This document shows positions 7,078-12,122 of a stretch of 12,122 nt of DNA, one piece after another. Location: contig JAFYAD010000347.1 in the NCBI GenBank assembly GCA_017540915.1, forward strand, positions 1-12,122. The letters are read 5' to 3'. Origin of the DNA: Lachnospiraceae bacterium (GTDB lineage Bacteria > Bacillota_A > Clostridia > Lachnospirales > Lachnospiraceae). The position numbers and the translations under genes were made by a program. Below the pieces are notes generated by a model, which saw only the letters and a program-made list of their open reading frames with translations, searched no databases and was not told the DNA's origin. Positions within the stretch are counted from its first letter, which is position 1. The number at the start of each line of letters is the position of its first letter.

Positions 7078-7731
7078 TTATTCACCGAAAACAGCCTTAT
7101 AATCAGCCTGGAATTTCAGGATACCGGCGTCAGTCAGAGGATGCTTGGTCATCTGCTCGATAACGGAATACGGTACTGTAGCGATATCGGCACCTGCCAG
7201 AGCACAGTCCGTAACATGGATCGGATTGCGGATGCTGGCTGCTATGATCTGTGTATCAAGACCTGCGATATCGAAGATCTCTGCGATCTCACGGATGAGA
7301 TCCACACCTCTTTGATTTATATCGTCCAAACGTCCAAGGAAAGGTGAAACATAGGTAGCACCTGCTCTTGCAGCCAGAAGTGCCTGGTTTGCAGAGAAGA
7401 TCAGGGTAACGTTTGTCTTGATGCCTTCCGCGGTAAGCTGCTTGCAAGCCTTTAAGCCTTCTACTGTCATGGGGATCTTAACTACCATATTCGGATGAAT
7501 TGCAGCGATCTCACGGCCTTCTTTGATCATGCCTTCAGCGTCTACTGTAGTAGCCTTAACCTCACCGCTGATGGGTCCGTCCACGATAGAAGCTATCTCT
7601 GAGATAACCTCCTTGAAATCCCTGCCCTCTTTTGCGATCAGTGACGGATTGGTGGTAACGCCACAGATAACACCCATGTCATTTGCTTTTCTGATGTCCT
7701 CTACCTTTGCGGTATCAACGAAAAATCTCAT
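7078..7731 (-). CDS. tal: Small transaldolase (TalC/FSA-like subfamily)
   Basis: This complete 217-residue TIM-barrel protein belongs to the short transaldolase/fructose-6-phosphate aldolase subfamily. Members transfer a dihydroxyacetone unit between sugar phosphates in the non-oxidative pentose phosphate pathway. The N-terminus MRFFVDTA and the motif [13 protein letters not shown] (24-36) are diagnostic. The Schiff-base lysine is K85 in VVKIPMT. The segment [12 protein letters not shown] (106-117) and SPFLGRLDD (129-137) also match. Glu57 and Phe131 occupy positions where the fructose-6-phosphate aldolase subclass typically has Gln and Tyr, so transaldolase activity is preferred over aldolase activity (inference from family knowledge). 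ATG 7731 follows AAAGGAG at about 7 bases. The gene lies between rpmB and yloU and is flanked by terminators on both sides. Only about 36 bases separate the upstream terminator from the start and no clear promoter is visible there, so expression may rely on read-through from rpmB. Confidence 0.93.
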   Translation of the reverse strand: MRFFVDTAKVEDIRKANDMGVICGVTTNPSLIAKEGRDFKEVISEIASIVDGPISGEVKATTVDAEGMIKEGREIAAIHPNMVVKIPMTVEGLKACKQLTAEGIKTNVTLIFSANQALLAARAGATYVSPFLGRLDDINQRGVDLIREIAEIFDIAGLDTQIIAASIRNPIHVTDCALAGADIATVPYSVIEQMTKHPLTDAGILKFQADYKAVFGE

Positions 7732-7767
7732 ATCTTTTCTCCTTTACTTGAAAATGTGTGTTTAAGC

Positions 7768-7794
7768 AAAAGGGTGCCTCAAAAAGAAGCACCC
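7768..7794 (-). terminator. Rho-independent terminator after rpmB
   Basis: The stem GGGTGCTTC/GAGGCACCC (9 bp including one G.U pair; 7786-7794 with 7772-7780) has a 5-base T-rich loop. It is followed on the minus strand by TTTTGCTT. It starts 22 bases past the rpmB stop. Termination may be incomplete, because the next gene has no obvious promoter of its own. Confidence 0.75.
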
Positions 7795-7816
7795 GCTTAT
7801 GTCTTTACATATTATC

Positions 7817-8002
7817 TTAGGCTCTCTCAACCTTGCCGGAACGAAGACATGAAGTACAAACATACTGAGTCTTTGTAGCGCCGTTTACTTTACAACGAAC
7901 AGACTTGATGTTGGACTTGAACATTTTATTTGATCTTCTATGAGAATGGCTCACGTTGTTTCCAAAATGAGCTGCCTTCCCGCAAACTGCACACTTTGCC
8001 AT
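7817..8002 (-). CDS. rpmB: 50S ribosomal protein L28 (zinc-ribbon form)
   Basis: This is a complete 61-residue L28, a structural protein of the large ribosomal subunit. The sequence begins MAKCAVCGKAAHFGNNVSHSHR, the standard L28 N-terminus. It keeps both CxxC pairs (C4/C7 and C49/C52), so it is the zinc-binding form. ATG 8002 was chosen because AAGGAGGTG lies 6 bases upstream and MAKC matches the family. A GTG at 8011 is in frame, but it is part of the ribosome site and would add three residues. A strong promoter (8057-8085) gives a leader of about 48 bases, and a terminator follows, so rpmB is mainly a single-gene unit. In many Firmicutes rpmB neighbours yloU and yloV. Here the transaldolase gene separates them. 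Confidence 0.97.
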   Translation of the reverse strand: MAKCAVCGKAAHFGNNVSHSHRRSNKMFKSNIKSVRCKVNGATKTQYVCTSCLRSGKVERA

Positions 8003-8056
8003 CTGTAACACCTCCTTGACCAGTTTATCTTAAGGCTCTACGCCCACACTCGAAAG

Positions 8057-8085
8057 AGTTTATCACAATCTTCTGTCCATTGCAA
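8057..8085 (-). promoter_or_regulatory. Strong sigma-A-type promoter of rpmB
   Basis: On the minus strand TTGCAA (8080-8085) is followed after 17 bases by TAAACT (8057-8062). TGA directly before the -10 gives an extended -10 (TGnTAAACT). The predicted start lies near 8050, about 48 bases before the rpmB ATG. A run of seven Ts is just upstream of the -35 box. This is consistent with high expression of a ribosomal protein gene. Confidence 0.75.
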
Positions 8086-8136
8086 GAAAAAAATTGTAAA
8101 ACCTTATCATCTCTTTCTACTGAATAAAAAAGTGTC

Positions 8137-8391
8137 CTACCACTCCCTGTTCCTGCCGGGACAATGAGTATCTTTTTTTACAGCCCGAAGCTCCACGTAG
8201 CATCCGCATACACGGCAGGTTCCCTCCAGCAGCTCTGCACACTGCCTGCATAGTGAAAGCCTCCTTGAATACTCCTCGTCGCTCGCCTTCTCTTTTGCCG
8301 GGATAAGGTCTATGAGACGTTTTATATCTTTATATGTGTCGTAAAAGTCCATATCACTGAGCAGGCATTTTCTGCACAGTGGCTTTGTCAT
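8137..8391 (-). CDS. Small cysteine-rich DUF6171 family protein
   Basis: This 84-residue protein matches my recollection of the DUF6171 family of Clostridia; no function is established. Eight cysteines stand out: C6/C9 (CRKC), C48/C51 (CRQC), C59/C62/C64 (CRVCGC) and C77. They suggest one or two zinc sites. The middle (about 12-46) is helical and charged, and the C-terminal part [16 protein letters not shown] is the best conserved. The ATG at 8391 overlaps the arabinofuranosidase stop by ATGA, with no strong ribosome site of its own. Translation is therefore probably coupled to the upstream gene. A weak hairpin with a short stem (8133-8137/8159-8163) followed by six Ts overlaps the stop codon and may end the transcript before the rpmB promoter. 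A role in arabinan use cannot be inferred from linkage alone. Family name is moderately sure. Confidence 0.8.
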   Translation of the reverse strand: MTKPLCRKCLLSDMDFYDTYKDIKRLIDLIPAKEKASDEEYSRRLSLCRQCAELLEGTCRVCGCYVELRAVKKDTHCPGRNREW

Positions 8392-9857
8392 TTCAATGTC
8401 ACCTCACAGACTGAGCATGCCGGAAGGGACAGTTTCAATACACCGTCTTCAAGCTCAACCTCGAGACCCTTGATCACAACCTTATCAGAGTTCTCAAAAT
8501 CATTCAGGTCATGGGGATCGCCTGTCAGGATCCTTGCTGCGGCGCTTGTCGCATTGAAATTGCAGACATCACAGCTGATCTCACAGGCTTCATCATATGA
8601 ACAGTTTGCTACTGTCAGTGTCAGTACGCCGTCTTTTACCGATGCGGAGCTTGATATCATGGGAACATTCTTGCCCTCCGCAAGGTTTTCGTTTTCAGAG
8701 AAGCAATATACATTATCGCCGTCCTGATGTGCCTTATAAAGATCGAAAACATGATAAGTGGGCGTTAAGAGCATCTTCTCGCCCTCAGTCAGGATGATAG
8801 CCTGCAGCACATTCACTGCCTGTGCGATATTGGCCATCTTCACACGCTCGGAATGTCTGTTGAATATATTCAGTGAGAGGGCTGCCACAATAGCATCTCT
8901 CATTGTGTTCTGCTGGTACAAAAATCCCGGATTGGTGCCCGGCTCAACATCAAACCAGGTTCCCCACTCATCCACGATGAGAGCCACCTTAACCTCGGGA
9001 TCATAGCGGTTCATGATCTCTGTATGACGGGTTATAAGCTCATCCGTGAAGTTCGATACAGACAGAAGCTCATAATAGCGATCCTTGTCAAATTCAGCTG
9101 CAAGTCCCTTGTTATTCCAGTCGGGAATAGAATAAAAATGCAGTGACAGACCTTTGACGAAGTCTTTATTGAGATTCTTCATCATAACCTCTGTCCAGTT
9201 GTAATCAGACGAATTGGGTCCACACGCGATCTTGTACAGTTCATTTCCACTGTAATTCTTACAGAATGATGCGAACTGCATATATTGGTCAGCATAATAC
9301 TCCGGACGCATGTTGCCGCCGCATCCCCAGTTTTCATTGCCGATACCGAGATATTTCAACTTCCAGGGCTTTTCACGACCGTTTTCTTTACGAAGATCAG
9401 CCTCCGGTGAGATTCCGTCAAAGGTCATATACTCAACCCACTCAGCAAGCTCTCTTACTGTGCCACTGCCCACATTGCCTGAAATATACGGCTCACAGCC
9501 AACCAGTTCACAGAACTCCATAAACTCGTGCGTACCGAAGCTGTTGTCTTCCACAACACCGCCCCAGTTGGTGTTTACCATCTTCTTGCGGTCGGATTTC
9601 GGACCGATACCGTCTCTCCAGTGGTATTCATCCGCAAAGCAGCCGCCCGGCCAGCGCAATACAGGAAGCTTTATGTTCTTCATGGCATCTATAATGTCTT
9701 TTCTGAGACCGTGAATATTAGGGATATCCGAATCCTCACCCACATAGATACCGTTATAGATACATCTTCCCAGATGCTCCGAAAAGTTTCCGTAGATCTC
9801 CCTGTTGATGTGTCCCTTTTTGTCTGCTGCATTTATCAGCATCTTAAATGTCTTCAT
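8388..9857 (-). CDS. abfA: Intracellular alpha-L-arabinofuranosidase, GH51
   Basis: This 489-residue protein is a GH51 alpha-L-arabinofuranosidase, a retaining enzyme that releases terminal arabinofuranose from arabinan and arabinoxylan oligosaccharides. The (beta/alpha)8 barrel has an N-terminal [20 protein letters not shown] (about 21-40) and [19 protein letters not shown] (68-86). The acid/base Glu is E175 in GNENWGCGG and the nucleophile is E297 in VDEWGTW, matching the spacing in characterised GH51 enzymes. The C-terminal beta domain covers about 385-489. There is no signal peptide, so it acts in the cytoplasm on imported oligosaccharides. ATG 9857 is preceded by GGGGGG at 7-8 bases. An in-frame GTG at 9935 would add 26 residues unlike the family and would translate the ribosome site, so it is rejected. 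It lies 77 bases after gerW and overlaps the DUF6171 gene by 4 bases. No transporter or regulator of arabinose is in the window. Confidence 0.95.
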   Translation of the reverse strand: MKTFKMLINAADKKGHINREIYGNFSEHLGRCIYNGIYVGEDSDIPNIHGLRKDIIDAMKNIKLPVLRWPGGCFADEYHWRDGIGPKSDRKKMVNTNWGGVVEDNSFGTHEFMEFCELVGCEPYISGNVGSGTVRELAEWVEYMTFDGISPEADLRKENGREKPWKLKYLGIGNENWGCGGNMRPEYYADQYMQFASFCKNYSGNELYKIACGPNSSDYNWTEVMMKNLNKDFVKGLSLHFYSIPDWNNKGLAAEFDKDRYYELLSVSNFTDELITRHTEIMNRYDPEVKVALIVDEWGTWFDVEPGTNPGFLYQQNTMRDAIVAALSLNIFNRHSERVKMANIAQAVNVLQAIILTEGEKMLLTPTYHVFDLYKAHQDGDNVYCFSENENLAEGKNVPMISSSASVKDGVLTLTVANCSYDEACEISCDVCNFNATSAAARILTGDPHDLNDFENSDKVVIKGLEVELEDGVLKLSLPACSVCEVTLK

Positions 9858-9887
9858 GTGTAATCCCCCCTGTATTTTTTTTCTATT

Positions 9888-9897
9888 AACAGCTGTT
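9888..9897. promoter_or_regulatory. Palindrome in the gerW-abfA gap, possible operator
   Basis: A perfect 10-bp palindrome AACAGCTGTT lies 30 bases before the arabinofuranosidase start, in the 77-base gap after gerW. Flanking TTA/TAA bases extend the symmetry partly. It could be a regulator site for sugar-dependent control, but a short palindrome can arise by chance and no clear promoter was identified beside it. Confidence 0.25.
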
Positions 9898-9934
9898 TTA
9901 AGTTGTATTCCGGCATGATCACATATTACAGTCA

Positions 9935-10363
9935 CTAATTGACAGCATCCTCCAGTTTTTTGGACAGATCGTCTGCCGCTGCGGTCTTTGCCTCTTTAGC
10001 CTCTGCATTTTCAGCTGCCTTTTTTGTGAACTTGTCTACGAAATCCGGCACCATATCCAATATCTTAGTGATACCGTCCTGATTTTTGACATTCACAAGC
10101 TTGATATTGCCGTTCTGTATCACCAGCACTGCAGTTGGCTCGATCTTGGCCCCCATACCGCCGCCTGCTCCACCGGATTTGTCTCCGTTGAAAGATCCTG
10201 CTCCCATACCGAAAGAAACATCCACTAAGGGTAACAGTATTGTGCCTCCTATGTTGACCGCTTCTCCCACAACCGTCTTTGTGGATACGAATGAATCAAG
10301 CCCTGAAAAAAGAGACTCCACAGTACCCTTGAATGAATTGATGTCCGATTTGTTATCTGCCAT
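9935..10363 (-). CDS. gerW: GerW family protein (YtfJ-like)
   Basis: This 142-residue protein matches the GerW/YtfJ family. In Bacillus subtilis the homologue is sporulation-linked and contributes to spore germination. The conserved region is about 10-110: the segment [26 protein letters not shown] (32-57), a glycine-rich stretch ([10 protein letters not shown], 65-74), then [12 protein letters not shown] and the C-terminal IPD-like region (here [12 protein letters not shown]). The last about 30 residues are a charged, alanine-rich tail ([17 protein letters not shown]), probably helical. ATG 10363 follows GGGAGG at about 8 bases. It lies directly after the DUF2953 gene (ytfI-like), the same pairing as in Bacillus. 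A sigma-A-type promoter lies just upstream, and no obvious forespore-type promoter was recognised. Whether this organism sporulates is not shown by the window. Confidence 0.9.
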   Translation of the reverse strand: MADNKSDINSFKGTVESLFSGLDSFVSTKTVVGEAVNIGGTILLPLVDVSFGMGAGSFNGDKSGGAGGGMGAKIEPTAVLVIQNGNIKLVNVKNQDGITKILDMVPDFVDKFTKKAAENAEAKEAKTAAADDLSKKLEDAVN

Positions 10364-10463
10364 GATGGTTACCTCCCGATCTTTTTATATTATAAACCCG
10401 TCACTTTTATGTGACACTATGTCATATTCCCAGAGGAATCCGCAAACGGAAAACCTGTGAAAT

Positions 10464-10492
10464 ATTCTACTAAATAACAACCTTCCTTGCAA
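10464..10492 (-). promoter_or_regulatory. sigma-A-type promoter of gerW
   Basis: On the minus strand TTGCAA (10487-10492) is followed after 17 bases by TAGAAT (10464-10469). It sits immediately after the DUF2953 stop. The leader to gerW would be about 94 bases and holds two small hairpins (CCG-TTTG-CGG, and GTCAC/GTGAC at 10400-10404/10411-10415). A second TATAAT lies nearer the gene (10389-10394) but lacks a good -35. Confidence 0.6.
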
Positions 10493-10497
10493 TATGA

Positions 10498-11568
10498 TCA
10501 ATAAAGTTTTTTCTTAAAAACGATACGCCTGAAATCTTTATCCAACAGCAGCACGATTACTGTCTTTAACAGATGTATAAGCCTGATCTTACCTTTTGCA
10601 TCTATATCTCCGCAAAAATACAGCTTATCCGTCTCGAAATCAGGTTTTACCTTGAATCCGTTATGATACAGGAAGGGGAAAAGGCTCATTGCACCTAATA
10701 CTTTGCCTGTCATATCCGGTTTGTCAAATCCAAATGCCATAGATCCGGTGACTTTTCGCGGCAGATAGTGCTTCAACAGATAGAACAGCTCTTTTTTCGC
10801 CTTTGAAAACAGTTTTCTGTTGCCGGGGCTTCCCACTATCTTTTTTACTTCCTCGATTTTTTCTTTCAGCTTATCGAGCTTTGAAACATTTTCACCCTCA
10901 CTATCCGTGTTCTTGCTCTTCTTTTTGGCTTTCTTTAGTCTTTTCTTCTCTTCTTTGGCCTCTTTAGCCTGTTTTTTTGCTTCCTTCTTCTGCTTCTTTA
11001 TTTCCGGAGGAGCTTCCTGATCAGCCGGAGAAGGATTGCTATCTGATGCTTTGTTGTCCGAACTTCCGGATGATCCATCCTCTGCTCTGTCTACTTCAGA
11101 ATCTGCTGAATCACCGGTATTATCCGTATTTATCTGCTCATATGTCTTCCCGCCGGTATGTACATTTTCATCATCCGGTAAAAAATCGCTGACTCCGGAC
11201 AGTCCTTCCGGATCCTCATAGTATTCATCTTCGTCATTAACGCGTCCCTTTTTCTGTTTGGAAGGTTTATCGGAGGATTTCAATGTGAAACCAAACAGCT
11301 TCAGACTGAAATTCGAGCCTGCACCCTTGATATAGCCGAATTTTACGGACACCATGTGCAATAGATATGTCACGCTGCCCTCTGCCTTTACAGCGGTCAT
11401 ATCCTCCCGTTCATTTTGTGCCGAAACCCTGTATCTCACCGGCACGAAGAATACCAGTGCGAATATCAGCAGTATGAATCCCAGTATGGACAGCAACACG
11501 ATCCCTATAACCTTTAATATCAGGGCTATGATGTTTAAAATATTGATAACATTTATGGAGAGTATCAT
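10498..11568 (-). CDS. DUF2953 domain membrane protein (YtfI-like)
   Basis: This 356-residue protein has the layout of DUF2953/YtfI proteins, whose function is unknown. A hydrophobic N-terminus (about 8-42) forms one or possibly two membrane segments, followed by FVPVRYRVSA, the usual start of the conserved part (about 41-100). The DUF2953 C-terminal part lies at about 270-356: TGSMAFGFDKPDMTGKVLG, then PDFETDKLYFCGDIDAKGKIRL. Between them sits a long low-complexity insert. Residues 111-190 are acidic and Ser/Asp-rich. Residues 190-245 are strongly lysine-rich (KKQKKEAKKQAKEAKEEKKR and on) and probably a charged helix. The ATG at 11568 overlaps the upstream gene's TGA by ATGA, with AGGAGGG upstream, so the two are coupled. 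The gene precedes gerW as in Bacillus. It is expected in the cytoplasmic membrane. The insert makes it longer than simple YtfI proteins. Confidence 0.85.
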   Translation of the reverse strand: MILSINVINILNIIALILKVIGIVLLSILGFILLIFALVFFVPVRYRVSAQNEREDMTAVKAEGSVTYLLHMVSVKFGYIKGAGSNFSLKLFGFTLKSSDKPSKQKKGRVNDEDEYYEDPEGLSGVSDFLPDDENVHTGGKTYEQINTDNTGDSADSEVDRAEDGSSGSSDNKASDSNPSPADQEAPPEIKKQKKEAKKQAKEAKEEKKRLKKAKKKSKNTDSEGENVSKLDKLKEKIEEVKKIVGSPGNRKLFSKAKKELFYLLKHYLPRKVTGSMAFGFDKPDMTGKVLGAMSLFPFLYHNGFKVKPDFETDKLYFCGDIDAKGKIRLIHLLKTVIVLLLDKDFRRIVFKKKLY

Positions 11569-12053
11569 AGATCACCCTCCTGTCTTTCTGTTACATTTTC
11601 TTCTGTAACATATCTTTCCGGGTCAGTTTCTTCCGGGTCATATCCTTTTGTTTCAGATCTTTCTGTATCCGGTTCTTCTGAATCGGATCTTTCCGCATCA
11701 TACTCCGGGTTGTCTGCCTTCAACCTCCCGGCTATATATTTTGCCACATCAAATTCACCTGTCTTCTCATAGGCCTCCATCACAATGTCGCAGGACAAGA
11801 GGCACGCGCTGTCATGGTCCTCCGCAAGTCCTATGACAAAAAGCCCCTTAGTGGGATAATACCTTTTGGCAAGCTCGCTTCCGCATATTATCTCAAAAAA
11901 ATACCCGCCGGTAACTTCGCTTTTTCTGAGTGACAGCACATAAGCCTTATTGAAAAAAAGACTCTTTCTCTTGATGCGTCTGATGGCTCTTTTCCTTTTG
12001 CCTTTGTGCTCACGCAAATATTCAGTTAGGTAAAGATCATCAAACCAGCGCAA
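11565..12053 (-). CDS. Hypothetical protein with acidic, degenerate-repeat C-terminal tail
   Basis: I do not recognise a named family. The 162-residue protein has a basic N-terminus (about 15-31, KHKGKRKRAIRRIKRK-like), a folded-looking middle (about 32-112) with KAYVLSLRKSEVTGGYFFEIICGSELAKRYYP and GLFVIGLAEDHDSACLLSCDIVMEAY, and a tail (about 113-162) rich in Asp, Glu, Thr and Pro with recurring TER, PE and DPE motifs. There is no signal peptide or membrane segment. Start: TTG at 12053, with AGGAGTG 9-12 bases upstream. The next in-frame Met is near residue 90, so an ATG start would remove most of the protein. Its stop overlaps the DUF2953 start (ATGA), so a joint role at the membrane is possible but unproven. 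A possible -10 (TACAAT, around 12074-12079) lies upstream but has no good -35. The TTG start is likely, not certain. Confidence 0.7.
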   Translation of the reverse strand: MRWFDDLYLTEYLREHKGKRKRAIRRIKRKSLFFNKAYVLSLRKSEVTGGYFFEIICGSELAKRYYPTKGLFVIGLAEDHDSACLLSCDIVMEAYEKTGEFDVAKYIAGRLKADNPEYDAERSDSEEPDTERSETKGYDPEETDPERYVTEENVTERQEGDL

Positions 12054-12122
12054 TCTTATACACTCCTGTTTATTGTATTACTTGTTACTATTCAATATCA
12101 TATAGCACACAGTCTGCCAAAC

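Noticed and set aside
8003..8011. Earlier GTG start for rpmB
   Set aside because: The GTG is part of the AAGGAGGTG ribosome site; L28 proteins begin MAKC as at 8002.
9858..9935. N-terminal extension of the arabinofuranosidase from a GTG overlapping the gerW stop
   Set aside because: The extra 26 residues do not resemble GH51 proteins and would translate through a strong ribosome site (GGGGGG) placed correctly for the ATG at 9857.
10086..10460. 124-codon plus-strand frame opposite gerW
   Set aside because: It is antisense to a conserved gene, and its Pro/Ser-rich composition is the complement of the glycine-rich GerW segment.

Overview
The window looks like chromosomal DNA of a Clostridia bacterium, most likely Lachnospiraceae (Butyrivibrio/Roseburia-like). 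This rests on moderate GC content, strong AGGAGG-type ribosome sites, Gram-positive gene families (YloU, FakA/YloV, GerW, DUF2953, DUF6171, zinc-ribbon L28) and Firmicutes gene order. Genus is a guess. All twelve genes lie on the minus strand, so transcription runs from high to low coordinates.

In transcription order: a hypothetical protein with an acidic repetitive tail (TTG start) overlaps a DUF2953 membrane protein by ATGA. After a good sigma-A-type promoter comes gerW, then an intracellular GH51 alpha-L-arabinofuranosidase, then a small cysteine-rich DUF6171 protein coupled to it by another ATGA overlap. A second strong promoter drives rpmB (L28), which ends in a terminator. A small transaldolase follows with its own terminator. 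Then come yloU (Asp23-like) and fakA/yloV, which end in a perfect 13-bp hairpin terminator. Next are recG, a 186-bp hairpin-rich element, and the NFACT/RqcH ribosome quality-control gene. Last is a HD-GYP cyclic-di-GMP phosphodiesterase gene with a clear promoter, cut by the window edge.

Most of this is conserved housekeeping content. The rpmB-yloU-yloV-recG neighbourhood and the DUF2953-gerW pair are typical of Firmicutes; the transaldolase and the arabinofuranosidase/DUF6171 pair are local insertions. No CRISPR array, tRNA, rRNA, transposase or phage gene was seen.

The most unusual thing is the non-coding element at 2493-2678. It has roughly 30-bp imperfect terminal inverted repeats, and one end supplies the recG stop codon. 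It contains three nested hairpins and two mutually exclusive pairings for the same right arm. It resembles a MITE-like or structured-RNA repeat rather than a gene. Secondary points are a two-hairpin recG leader, a Glu-for-Asp change in the RqcH functional dyad, and low-complexity charged segments in the neighbouring hypothetical and DUF2953 proteins.
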